This document shows positions 27,032 to 35,410 of a DNA stretch of 64,000 nucleotides, one piece after another. The stretch is from SHZI01 sp963802215. GTDB lineage: Bacteria; Pseudomonadota; Gammaproteobacteria; Steroidobacterales; GCA-2729495. The position numbers were made by a program, and so were the translations under genes. The notes under the pieces were generated by a model, which searched no databases, was not told the DNA's origin, and worked only from the letters and a program-made list of their open reading frames with translations. Position 1 is the first letter of the stretch. The number at the start of each line of letters is the position of its first letter. The stretch is taken from contig CAWDHQ010000002.1 of assembly GCA_963802215.1 (NCBI GenBank), positions 558,001 through 622,000 of the forward strand, written 5' to 3'.

Positions 27032-29371
27032 ATGAAGCTGCTATCGCGCCTGTTCCGGACCGCCCCAGACCCGCCGCCGCCCGCGGCAGCAACTCCACCG
27101 ATCGAACGGATCCCTGCGGTCGATGCGACTGAGCACGAGAGACTGCTGGGCGCGATCGCGTCGGGCTCCATGGCGCCCGCCGAACTTGCCCTATTGGCCG
27201 TCGAAGGGCCGACGACTCGCGTGCGGCAGGCCGCCGCAGCGGCGATCGACGAACCCGCGCTGTGGTATGACCTGTTGCCACGCCTGCGCGGCAGGGACAA
27301 AGCTGCCTACAAACTCATCAAGCAGCGGACCGACGCGCTGCTGGCCGAGCGGCGCAGCCTGGAACAGGCTGCGCTGGAGGTTGAAGCCCTGTGCACCTCG
27401 ATCGAGCAGCACAGCACCCGGCCGCACGATGCCCTCTACGAGGCCACGCTCTCCACGTTGACGGCACGCTGGCAGGCGTTGCCGGGCACGCTCGACGCCG
27501 GGGTCCAGCAGCGCGCCCTGAAGGCGCTCGAGCGCTGCCTCGATACCATTGCTGCGCACGACCGCGAGCTGGCACGCCTGGCCGCCCTGCGCGAAGCTGA
27601 CGAGGCCCGGGCGCGGGAACTCGCTGCCGAGCTGCAGGCGCGCCGCGAGGCCGAGGTAGAGCAGCAGGCCGCGGCCGAAGCGAGCGCACGTGCCGCCGCT
27701 GAGGAGGCCCGCGCGGCAGACGCCCAGGCGCTCGCTGATCGGCACGCCATCGAAGCAGAGGCCCAGGCAGAGATCGTCAGCCTGATCCGCCTGAGCAGCG
27801 CCGCTCTTAACCGGGGAGACACGCGCAAGGCTGCACGGTTCCGCCAGTCCATCGAGGCAGCGCTGGCGGGCGCCCTCTCTGTGCCGCCACACCTCACGCG
27901 CAACCTGGAGCAACTCGACGCCCGCCTGAACGAGCTGCGCCGGTGGAAGGACTACGTGGTTGCACCGAAGCGCATCGAGCTGATTGAGGAAGTGGAAGCG
28001 CTGACTGGCGTCGACGAGGAGCCTGAAGTACTGGCAGAACATCTCCGCGCCCTCCGGCAGGAATGGCGGACCATCAATCAGGGCATCGCGGTCGACGTGC
28101 CGGCCGAGCAGGAGCGGTTTGAGCGGGCGTACCAGGCGGCATTCCAGCCCTGCCAGGTGCATTTCGCCGCGCAGGCTGCGATCCGTCGCGGGAATCTCGA
28201 CAGCCGTAAGCGCGTGCTCGAGCGCGTGCTGGCCTTCGAGGCGGGGATTGATGCCGAGAGGCCAGACCATCCGCTGATCGCGCGCGTCCTGCGCGAAGCA
28301 CCGCAGGATTGGCGTCGCCACGCGCCGGTCGATCGGGACGCTGGTCGCCCCGTCGAGGCTGAGTTTCACCGGGCGCTGGATCGACTGCGTGCGCGGGTGA
28401 CGGCGTGGCACGCGCGCAACGCTGCCGACAAGCAGGCGCTGATAGCGCGGGCGCAGCCGCTCGCGACGGCCGGGGACACGGCACAGGCCGTCGACGAGGT
28501 GAAGCGCCTGCAGGCACAGTGGAAGACCACGGGCCCGGTGCCGCACCCGCAGTCGGAGGCACTCTGGGCGGAGTTCCACGCGCTGTGCAATGCCGTCTAC
28601 GAACGCCGCCAGCAGGCATTCGCCGAGCAGTCGGCAGCGCTGGAGATGGCCAAGGGAAAGGCCGTGGTGTTGTGCGGACAGATCGAACAGTCGCTTCGCG
28701 AGTCACCCGCAGATCGCCAGTCCGGCCAGGCGCTACTGCGCGATTGGCAGGCGGCATTCGCCGCCATCGGGGAACTGCCCCGCGCTGAGGCACGGGGTCT
28801 GCACGACCGCTTCCGGCGCGCGATGTCGGGCTATGAGGCGCTGCTGGCCGGACTGGAGCAACGCGCCATCGACGCTGTCGAGACGAACGTCCGTGCGGCT
28901 GCCAGACACGTGCGTGCGTACCAGCGCGCCGTGATCGAGTGCGCCACCGACGCCGAGCGCGAAGCCCTCCGCGCGGCGGCCGACGCATTCATTGCCGGCG
29001 TCCCGCGCTGGCCGAACAAAGTCACGAAGCACGCGCTGCAACAGGCGCTGCTACGGACAGACGTGGTCGAGTTCGCCACCGAGGACGACGCAGCTCGTGA
29101 GCTGGCGCTGCGCACACTGTGTGTCCGCGCGGAGATTCTCGGCGCAGTCGCTACTCCCCCGGAGGATGCGGGGTTGCGCCGGGAGCACGAGCTCGAGTTG
29201 CTGCGCCAGGGCCTGGGTCAGGCCAGGCGCATGGACGGTCGCGACTGGGAAGCCATGTGGCTTGAGTGGCTGGGGAGGGGCGCCGTGGCGCCTGAAGTGC
29301 ACGACGAGTTGGAGCGTCGATTTATGCAGTGCCTGGCGCGACGCCGTCGGTCGGCGCCGGACTTGCGCTGA
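27032..29371 (+). CDS. DUF349 repeat protein
   Basis: 779-aa, mostly alpha-helical, soluble protein. Repeated units of the type LRALRQEWRTINQG, then VKRLQAQWKTTGPVPHPQ and LRDWQAAFAAIGELP mark it as a DUF349 protein. Residues about 170-235 form an Ala/Glu/Arg-rich coiled coil. HEAT-like lead-in AGLLG-type helices precede it. The ATG at 27032 is preferred over upstream codons because MKLLSRLF is the usual opening. No function is established for the family. Confidence 0.8.
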   Translation: MKLLSRLFRTAPDPPPPAAATPPIERIPAVDATEHERLLGAIASGSMAPAELALLAVEGPTTRVRQAAAAAIDEPALWYDLLPRLRGRDKAAYKLIKQRTDALLAERRSLEQAALEVEALCTSIEQHSTRPHDALYEATLSTLTARWQALPGTLDAGVQQRALKALERCLDTIAAHDRELARLAALREADEARARELAAELQARREAEVEQQAAAEASARAAAEEARAADAQALADRHAIEAEAQAEIVSLIRLSSAALNRGDTRKAARFRQSIEAALAGALSVPPHLTRNLEQLDARLNELRRWKDYVVAPKRIELIEEVEALTGVDEEPEVLAEHLRALRQEWRTINQGIAVDVPAEQERFERAYQAAFQPCQVHFAAQAAIRRGNLDSRKRVLERVLAFEAGIDAERPDHPLIARVLREAPQDWRRHAPVDRDAGRPVEAEFHRALDRLRARVTAWHARNAADKQALIARAQPLATAGDTAQAVDEVKRLQAQWKTTGPVPHPQSEALWAEFHALCNAVYERRQQAFAEQSAALEMAKGKAVVLCGQIEQSLRESPADRQSGQALLRDWQAAFAAIGELPRAEARGLHDRFRRAMSGYEALLAGLEQRAIDAVETNVRAAARHVRAYQRAVIECATDAEREALRAAADAFIAGVPRWPNKVTKHALQQALLRTDVVEFATEDDAARELALRTLCVRAEILGAVATPPEDAGLRREHELELLRQGLGQARRMDGRDWEAMWLEWLGRGAVAPEVHDELERRFMQCLARRRRSAPDLR

Positions 29372-29446
29372 AAGCGTCCCGGGAACTCCGAGCAGTACGA
29401 CGTCCAGCGTGCTCACACCCGCGGCGGCGGGCGGGCACGCGAGTTG

Positions 29447-30628
29447 CTACCCCGTGCTGTTGATCGAGATGGCCGCCCGCCGCGCCTTTGCCCGCGCCTC
29501 ATCCAGCGTCCCGGCCCGCGCCAGCGTCACACCCATGCGTCGCCTGCCCCGCACTTCCGGCTTGCCGAACAGCCGCAGCCCGGTGTCAGGCTCCTTCAAT
29601 GCCGCCTCGACGTTGTGGAACTGCAGGTCCGCGGTGTCGCCCTCGATCAGCAGCGCGCAGGACGCGGACGGCCCGTGCTGGGCGATGTTCGGGATCGGCA
29701 GGCCGAGGATGGCCCGCAGGTGCAGGGCAAACTCGGAGAGGTCCTGGGAGATCAGCGTCACGAGGCCGGTGTCGTGGGGCCGCGGTGATACTTCGCTGAA
29801 CCACACCTGGTTGCCCTTCACGAACAGTTCCACGCCGAAGATCCCGCGGCCGCCGAGTTCGCCGGTGACCGCGGCGGCGATGCGCCGGCCCTCGGCCAGG
29901 GCCTTGGGGCTCATCGGGTGGGGCTGCCAGGATTCCCGGTAGTCGCCGTCGACCTGCAGGTGGCCGATCGGCTCGCAGAAGGCGGTGCCGCCGGCATGCT
30001 GGACTGTGAGCTGGGTGATCTCGTAGTCGAAGTCGATGAAGCCCTCGACGATCACGCGGCCGGCGCCGGCGCGGCCGCCGCCCTGCGCGTAGTCCCAGGC
30101 CTTCTGCAAGTCGGCGGCAGCGCGTACCGTGCTCTGTCCCTTGCCCGAGCTCGACATGACCGGCTTCACGACGCAGGGCATGCCGATTTCTGCCACCGCC
30201 GAGCGGAACTCCTCCAGCGTGCCGGCGAACCGGTACGGTGACGTCGCGAGACCCAGGGTCTCCGCGGCGAGCCGCCGTATTCCCTCCCGCTCCAGCGTCA
30301 ACTGCGCGGCGCGCGCCGTCGGGATCACGGTGTAACCCTCCGCCTCGAGCGCCAGCAGTTCCGCCGTGGCAATCGCCTCGATCTCGGGAACGATGTAGTG
30401 GGGTTTCTCCTTCTCGACGATGCCGCGCAGGGCGGCCGCATCCAGCATGCTGATCACGTGGGACCGGTGTGCCACCTGCATGGCCGGGGCGTTGGCGTAG
30501 CGGTCCACGGCGATCACTTCGACGCCGAGGCGCTGGGCCTCGATCGCGACTTCCTTGCCCAGCTCGCCGGAGCCCAGGAGGAGGAGGCGGGTGGCGTGGG
30601 GGGAGAGGGGGGTGCCTATCGTGGTCAT
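29447..30628 (-). CDS. purT: Formate-dependent phosphoribosylglycinamide formyltransferase
   Basis: Uses formate and ATP to formylate GAR in purine synthesis, independent of folate; cytoplasmic. 393 aa, the standard PurT length. The N-terminal LLLLGSGELGKEVAIEAQRLG, the ATP-grasp segment PCVVKPVMSSSGKGQS and the C-terminal EVSPRPHDTGLVTL with its metal ligands are all present. A stand-alone housekeeping gene on the minus strand upstream of an alpha/beta hydrolase gene, with a REP between. Confidence 0.96.
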   Translation of the reverse strand: MTTIGTPLSPHATRLLLLGSGELGKEVAIEAQRLGVEVIAVDRYANAPAMQVAHRSHVISMLDAAALRGIVEKEKPHYIVPEIEAIATAELLALEAEGYTVIPTARAAQLTLEREGIRRLAAETLGLATSPYRFAGTLEEFRSAVAEIGMPCVVKPVMSSSGKGQSTVRAAADLQKAWDYAQGGGRAGAGRVIVEGFIDFDYEITQLTVQHAGGTAFCEPIGHLQVDGDYRESWQPHPMSPKALAEGRRIAAAVTGELGGRGIFGVELFVKGNQVWFSEVSPRPHDTGLVTLISQDLSEFALHLRAILGLPIPNIAQHGPSASCALLIEGDTADLQFHNVEAALKEPDTGLRLFGKPEVRGRRRMGVTLARAGTLDEARAKARRAAISINSTG

Positions 30629-30641
30629 GGGGGTTCTGGGA

Positions 30642-30662
30642 TCGCGCCTGAAGGCGCTCCTA
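30642..30662 (-). repeat. REP at alpha/beta hydrolase 3' end
   Basis: Minus-strand TAGGAGCGCC, TTCA, GGCGCGATC. The TAG is the hydrolase stop codon; the element lies 13 bases upstream of purT's start on the same strand. Confidence 0.85.
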
Positions 30663-31613
30663 CAGGGGCGGCATCACGCGATCGATGAAGGCGTTCATGG
30701 CGGCGGCCGTTTCGGCCGGTGCTTCCTCCTGGACGTAGTGGCCCGACGTTGGCACGAGCACGGCCGTGTTTGATGGCATCTTCGCGCGGAGTTCCTCGAA
30801 CTCGCCCGCGGGCTTGCCCCGGTCCTGCTGGCCCCAGACGATCAGGGAGGGCACCGTCAGCCGCGGCAGCATGGGCACTTCGTCAGCGTCGGCGTACTGG
30901 CCCATCAGGTTCGTCATGCCGCGGAGGTAGTTCTCGCTGCGGGACGTGAGGCTGAGGTCCCGCACCACGTCGTCGGTGACGATCGTCGGGTCCACGAAGG
31001 AGCGCTTCAGGAAGCCGGACCGGAACTCCGGATCGCCGAACAGCTTGGCCTGGATGCGCGGGAACGGGAACACCAGGTACTTGGCGATGGGCGGCACGCC
31101 GGTGGTGATGATGCCGGGGTTCATGACCACGAGGCCGATCACGTCGGGCGACTCGAGCGCGACGCGGAGCGCGATGGCGCCGCCCAGTGAATGGCCGCCC
31201 ACCACGACCCGCTTGAGGCCGAGCGTCTCGATGAGCCGTTTGCCGATCTCCGCCTGGTGCGCGTTCTTGTAGTCGAAGGGCGCCGGCTTGTCGGACAGGC
31301 CGAAGCCCGGCATGTCGTAGGCGACCACGTAGTACCGGTCCGTGAGCAGCGGCGCGAGGCGCCGGAAGCTCTGCAGGGAGTTGGCAAAGCCGTGGAGCAG
31401 GAGCGCGGTGGGCTTGTCCGGCGCCGGCTCGCCCCACGTGCGGTAGCGGATGTTCACGCCGTCCACGCTGACGAAACGGTCCGCGGGGCCGGCCAGGTTC
31501 ACCGCGGGCACTTCCTCGATGCCGGTAGGCCAGTAGGCGTAGACGACGAGCCCGAGCCAGGCGAGGACCAGCAGGCCGAGGAAGCCCAGGGCGATTCGTT
31601 TCAACCATTTCAT
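30660..31613 (-). CDS. Membrane-anchored alpha/beta hydrolase
   Basis: 317 aa. An N-terminal helix (residues about 8-28, IALGFLGLLVLAWLGLVVYA) anchors or exports the protein. The alpha/beta hydrolase core shows LLLHGFANS (oxyanion), the nucleophile in GGHSLGGA, the acid in VWGQQDRG and the histidine in TSGHYVQEEAP, a complete catalytic triad. The substrate is not evident. ATG 31613 is used because it directly precedes the helix. Divergent from the octahaem cytochrome gene, 51 bases apart; stop in a REP. Confidence 0.85.
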   Translation of the reverse strand: MKWLKRIALGFLGLLVLAWLGLVVYAYWPTGIEEVPAVNLAGPADRFVSVDGVNIRYRTWGEPAPDKPTALLLHGFANSLQSFRRLAPLLTDRYYVVAYDMPGFGLSDKPAPFDYKNAHQAEIGKRLIETLGLKRVVVGGHSLGGAIALRVALESPDVIGLVVMNPGIITTGVPPIAKYLVFPFPRIQAKLFGDPEFRSGFLKRSFVDPTIVTDDVVRDLSLTSRSENYLRGMTNLMGQYADADEVPMLPRLTVPSLIVWGQQDRGKPAGEFEELRAKMPSNTAVLVPTSGHYVQEEAPAETAAAMNAFIDRVMPPL

Positions 31614-31664
31614 TGGGCCGGCAGTGTAGTGGACCGGCACGGGGTTCGGCACTACTCTCGCGGC

Positions 31665-33959
31665 GTGCGTTTCGTCATCCTTCTCCTTGTCCTGCTGTTG
31701 GGAACGGCCTGCGCCCCCGGTGAGCCTCCGGCCAAACCAGCGGCACCGGCGTTCGTGGGGCGCGAGACCTGCGCCGCCTGCCATGCCGCCGAGGCACAGG
31801 CCTGGTCCGGCTCCCACCACGATCTCGCGATGGAGGAGCCGACGGCCCGATCCGTGCGCGGCCGGTTCGACGGCGCCGTATTCGAGGGCCGGAGCGTCAC
31901 CGCCGCCTTCCTCGAGCGGGACGGCCGGTTCCTCGTTCGCACCGACGGCATGGACGGCAAGCCGGCCGACTTTCCCGTCAGCTGGACCTTTGGCGTGGCC
32001 CCGCTGCAGCAGTACCTGGTGCCTTTCCCGGGCGGCCGCTTCCAGGCCTTCGGCGTCGCCTGGGACGACCGGCCTTCCGGCGCCGGCGGCCAGCGCTGGT
32101 ACGACCTGTACCCTGACCAGTCACTGAAACCCGGCGATCCCCTGCACTGGACCGGCATCGACCAGACCTGGAACTACCAGTGCGCGGAGTGCCATTCGAC
32201 GAACCTGCGCAAGGGTTACGACGCGGCGACACGGTCCTACAAGACCACATGGTCCGAGACCGACGTTAGCTGCGAGGCCTGCCACGGGCCGGGGTCCCGC
32301 CACGTGGAGTGGGCGAAAGCCGGTGGCGAGCCCGGGGCTGAGCCGGCCCGCGGCCTGCTGATCAGGTTGCCGGGGGCCGGCACCTGGGCCTGGGATGCAA
32401 CCGCAGGCAAGCCGGTGCACACAGGCGAGTCGCGCGCGGACGTGGAAGTCGAGGCCTGCGGTCGCTGCCACGCGCGGCGCGGCGTGCTGACGGAGGACTA
32501 CGCCTACGGGCAGCCGCTGCTCGCCACCCACGCGCCGGCACTGCTCACCGAAGGCCTCTACTACCCGGACGGCCAGATCCAGGATGAAGTGTTCGAATAC
32601 GGCTCCTTCCGCCAGAGCCGCATGTTCCAGGCCGGCGTCGGCTGCAGCGATTGCCACGAGCCCCACAGCCTGGAGCTCCGGGCAGAGGGGGATGCGCTTT
32701 GTAGTCGGTGTCACAGTCCGGCGAAGTTTGCAGCGGCGGCGCATACGGGGCATCCGGTCGCGCCTAAAGGCGCTCCTACGGGCGCTCCTACGAGTGTGGG
32801 GTGCGTGGACTGCCACATGCCCGAGGGCACCTACATGGGCGTGGACCGGCGCCGGGACCACAGCCTGCGCATTCCGCGTCCCGACCTGACCGTGCGGATT
32901 GGCACGCCCAACGCCTGCGCGGCCTGCCACGCGGACAAGCCCGCCGCCTGGGCCGCGGCCGCCGTCGGACGCTGGCACGGTCCCGTGGACTCCGCCCGCC
33001 ACTACGGCGAGGTCCTGCACGCCGCGCGGAGCGGTGATGCCGCTTCCGCTTCCGGCCTGGCCGCTCTGGCGACGGACGCAGGATTGCCGGCAATCCTGCG
33101 GGCGACGGCGCTGACGGAACTGGCCCGCTTCCCGGGGCCGATGCTGGAACCGGCCATCGTGGCCGGTGCCGGCGATGCGGAGGCCCTGGTCCGGTACGCG
33201 GCGGCCCTGGCGCTCGAGGGGCTGCCCACCGACCTGCGCATCAGGGCCGCAGGCGTCCTCCTGGACGATCCGGTACTCGGCGTGCGCGCGGAGGCGGCCC
33301 GCTGGCTTGCCGGCGCCTCACCGGACCTGATGACCTCGGCCCAGGCGGCGGCGCTGTCGCGGGCCGTGGATGATTTCCGCGCCACCCTCGCGGTAAACGC
33401 TGATCGTCCGGAAGCCCAGCTGAACCTGGGCAACCTGGAGCAGGCGCTGGGCCGGAATGCGGAGGCCGAGTCCGCCTACCGGGTGGCCACGGAAATCGAT
33501 CCCGGGTTCGCGCCGGCCTGGGCCAATCTCGCCGACGCCACCCGCGCGCGGGGCGACGAGGCGGCCGCCGGTGCCATCCTGCGCGCGGCGCTGATCCGCC
33601 TGCCTGACAACGCCGGGCTGCATCACGCGTCCGGGCTTGCCCTGGTCCGGGGCGGCGACCTGCCCGCGGCGCTCGCCGCACTCGAGCGAGCCACGCAACT
33701 GGACCCCGGCTCAGCGCGCTTCGCCTACGTCTATGGCATCGCGCTGAACTCGGCCGGGCAGACGCCCCGCGCCCTGGACACGCTGGCCGCCGCCAGCCGG
33801 CGCCATCCCGCGGACCGGGACATCCTCCTGGCGCTCGCGACGATCAACCGGGATGCGGGGCGACTGGCCGAGGCTCGGACGTATGCGGAGCGGCTGGTGG
33901 CCGGTGATCCGGACGACGCCGCGGCGGCCGCGCTCCTCAGTGAACTGACGTCGGGCTGA
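31665..33959 (+). CDS. Octahaem TPR lipoprotein cytochrome c
   Basis: 764 aa. A lipoprotein signal (LLLGTAC) starts at the GTG 31665. Eight CxxCH haem motifs follow: CAACH (residue 36), CAECH, CEACH, CGRCH, CSDCH, CSRCH, CVDCH, CAACH. HEAT-like repeats occupy about residues 450-560 and TPRs about 575-760 (for example LNLGNLEQALGRNAEAESAYR). The family resembles cytochrome c554-like electron carriers with a C-terminal protein-binding platform; the redox partner is unknown. A REP copy is built into the reading frame between haem motifs 6 and 7, encoding VAPKGAPTGAPT. Confidence 0.85.
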   Translation: MRFVILLLVLLLGTACAPGEPPAKPAAPAFVGRETCAACHAAEAQAWSGSHHDLAMEEPTARSVRGRFDGAVFEGRSVTAAFLERDGRFLVRTDGMDGKPADFPVSWTFGVAPLQQYLVPFPGGRFQAFGVAWDDRPSGAGGQRWYDLYPDQSLKPGDPLHWTGIDQTWNYQCAECHSTNLRKGYDAATRSYKTTWSETDVSCEACHGPGSRHVEWAKAGGEPGAEPARGLLIRLPGAGTWAWDATAGKPVHTGESRADVEVEACGRCHARRGVLTEDYAYGQPLLATHAPALLTEGLYYPDGQIQDEVFEYGSFRQSRMFQAGVGCSDCHEPHSLELRAEGDALCSRCHSPAKFAAAAHTGHPVAPKGAPTGAPTSVGCVDCHMPEGTYMGVDRRRDHSLRIPRPDLTVRIGTPNACAACHADKPAAWAAAAVGRWHGPVDSARHYGEVLHAARSGDAASASGLAALATDAGLPAILRATALTELARFPGPMLEPAIVAGAGDAEALVRYAAALALEGLPTDLRIRAAGVLLDDPVLGVRAEAARWLAGASPDLMTSAQAAALSRAVDDFRATLAVNADRPEAQLNLGNLEQALGRNAEAESAYRVATEIDPGFAPAWANLADATRARGDEAAAGAILRAALIRLPDNAGLHHASGLALVRGGDLPAALAALERATQLDPGSARFAYVYGIALNSAGQTPRALDTLAAASRRHPADRDILLALATINRDAGRLAEARTYAERLVAGDPDDAAAAALLSELTSG
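32757..32790 (-). repeat. REP inside a coding sequence
   Basis: A REP (minus-strand TAGGAGCGCC, TTTA, GGCGCGACC) with a second partial copy of CGCTCCTA 4 bases further. It is read in frame through the cytochrome gene on the plus strand, where it encodes a Pro/Ala/Gly linker and no stop. Confidence 0.85.
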
Positions 33960-33979
33960 TCCGGCGCACGGAATACCCC

Positions 33980-35410
33980 ATGCCTCCGAGCACACTTCGT
34001 GCCTTCCTCGCGAGCGCCGAGCGCCACGGCCGCCTGCGGCGCGTGCCACAGCCTGTGGACCGGCTCTGGGAACCGGGCTGCCTGGTGAAGTGGGTGTTCC
34101 AGGGCTTGCCGATGGAGCAGCGCTTCGGCCTGCGTTTCGACCAGGTGGCCGGCTCGCCGTTTCCCCTGGTGACGGGTGCGCTCGGCGCGTCGGTGGAGAG
34201 CTATGCAGAGGCGCTGGGCGTGGCGCCCGCGGACATCAACGAGCACTGGGTGCGGGCCCTGCTGGCGCCGCTGCGACCGGTGACCGTCGCCAGCGCGCCC
34301 TGCCAGGAGGTGGTGCGCCAGGGCGACGAGGTGAATCTCGACATGCTGCCCGTGCCCGTGTGGACGCCCGGGCGCGACCCGGCGCCCTACATTACCACCT
34401 GCGTGGTGAACCGCCATGCGGTTACCGGCGTGCAGAACATGGGCGTCTATCGCACCCGGGTCCGGGATGCGCGGAGCGTGATCGTCAACCTGGCGCCCGG
34501 CCGCCAGGGCCACGCGTGCGCGCGCTCGTACCTGGACCAGGGCAGGCCCGCGCCCATCGCCTGGGTCATCGGCGCCGATCCCGCCGTCTACCTGGCGGCG
34601 GTGGCGAACCTGCCCCTGGGCGTGGACGAAGTCACGGTGGCCGGCGGCCTGCAGGGCGCGCCAGTGGAACTCGTGCGGGCGAAGACCTCGGACCTGCTGG
34701 TGCCGGCCTCGGCCGAGATCATCATCGAGGGCGAAGTGCTGACCGGCGAGATGGCGCCGGAAGGACCCTTCGGCGAGTCGGCCGGCTACATGAGCGACGT
34801 GGAGCCGAAGCCCGTGGCCCGCATCACGGCCATCACCCACCGTCGCGATGCGATCTACTACGGCCTGGCCAGCCAGAAGCCGCCGTCCGAGAGCACCACG
34901 CTGCAGAGCCTGTCCAACGCGGGGCTGATCCTGAAGACGCTGCGCCACGACCACGGGGAGACCACCGTCCGTGACTGCTGGATCGACCTCATGTTCGGCG
35001 GCGGGGCGGCGCACATCGTCATCAGCATGCGGCCGACCCGTCCCGGCCACGCGAAGGAGGTGGGCAGGCTGGTGGCCCGGACGACGTCCCTGAAGCGCGT
35101 GACGGTAGTGGATGAAGACATCGACATCCGCGACCGCGCCGACCTGGACTGGGTCATGAGCTCCCACGTCGATCCGGCGCGGGACACCGAGATCCTCACC
35201 GGTTTTCCAGCCGGCATGGACCACGCCGTGACACCCGATGAGCAGGGCCGGAAGCTCGGCAGCAAGCTGGTGATCGATGCGACCCGGAGCCTGGATACCG
35301 GCCCGATTTCGCTGCCAACGGCGGACCTGATGGAGCGAGCGCTGGCGACCTGGCGGGCCGCCGGCTGGCCCGAATTCATTCCGCCCGGGCGGCTCCGCCG
35401 CCGCCTGTAG
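33980..35410 (+). CDS. UbiD-family decarboxylase, copy 1
   Basis: 476 aa. UbiD enzymes (de)carboxylate aromatic or unsaturated acids using prenylated FMN. The conserved arginine region VYRTRVRDARSVIVN and the acidic pair in MAPEGPFGESAGYMS are intact, with EIIIEGEVLTGEM before them. The N-terminus (LRAFLASAERHGRLRRV) and C-terminus are full length. No ubiX for the cofactor is in the window. A second UbiD lies at 37031. It starts 20 bases after the cytochrome gene. The last 35 bases overlap the convergent methyltransferase gene, and the TAG stop opens a REP. Confidence 0.88.
   Translation: MPPSTLRAFLASAERHGRLRRVPQPVDRLWEPGCLVKWVFQGLPMEQRFGLRFDQVAGSPFPLVTGALGASVESYAEALGVAPADINEHWVRALLAPLRPVTVASAPCQEVVRQGDEVNLDMLPVPVWTPGRDPAPYITTCVVNRHAVTGVQNMGVYRTRVRDARSVIVNLAPGRQGHACARSYLDQGRPAPIAWVIGADPAVYLAAVANLPLGVDEVTVAGGLQGAPVELVRAKTSDLLVPASAEIIIEGEVLTGEMAPEGPFGESAGYMSDVEPKPVARITAITHRRDAIYYGLASQKPPSESTTLQSLSNAGLILKTLRHDHGETTVRDCWIDLMFGGGAAHIVISMRPTRPGHAKEVGRLVARTTSLKRVTVVDEDIDIRDRADLDWVMSSHVDPARDTEILTGFPAGMDHAVTPDEQGRKLGSKLVIDATRSLDTGPISLPTADLMERALATWRAAGWPEFIPPGRLRRRL

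Noticed and set aside
31191..31664. N-terminal extension of the octahaem cytochrome
   Set aside because: The open frame continues upstream, but it is antisense to the alpha/beta hydrolase; the lipoprotein signal at 31665 fixes the start.
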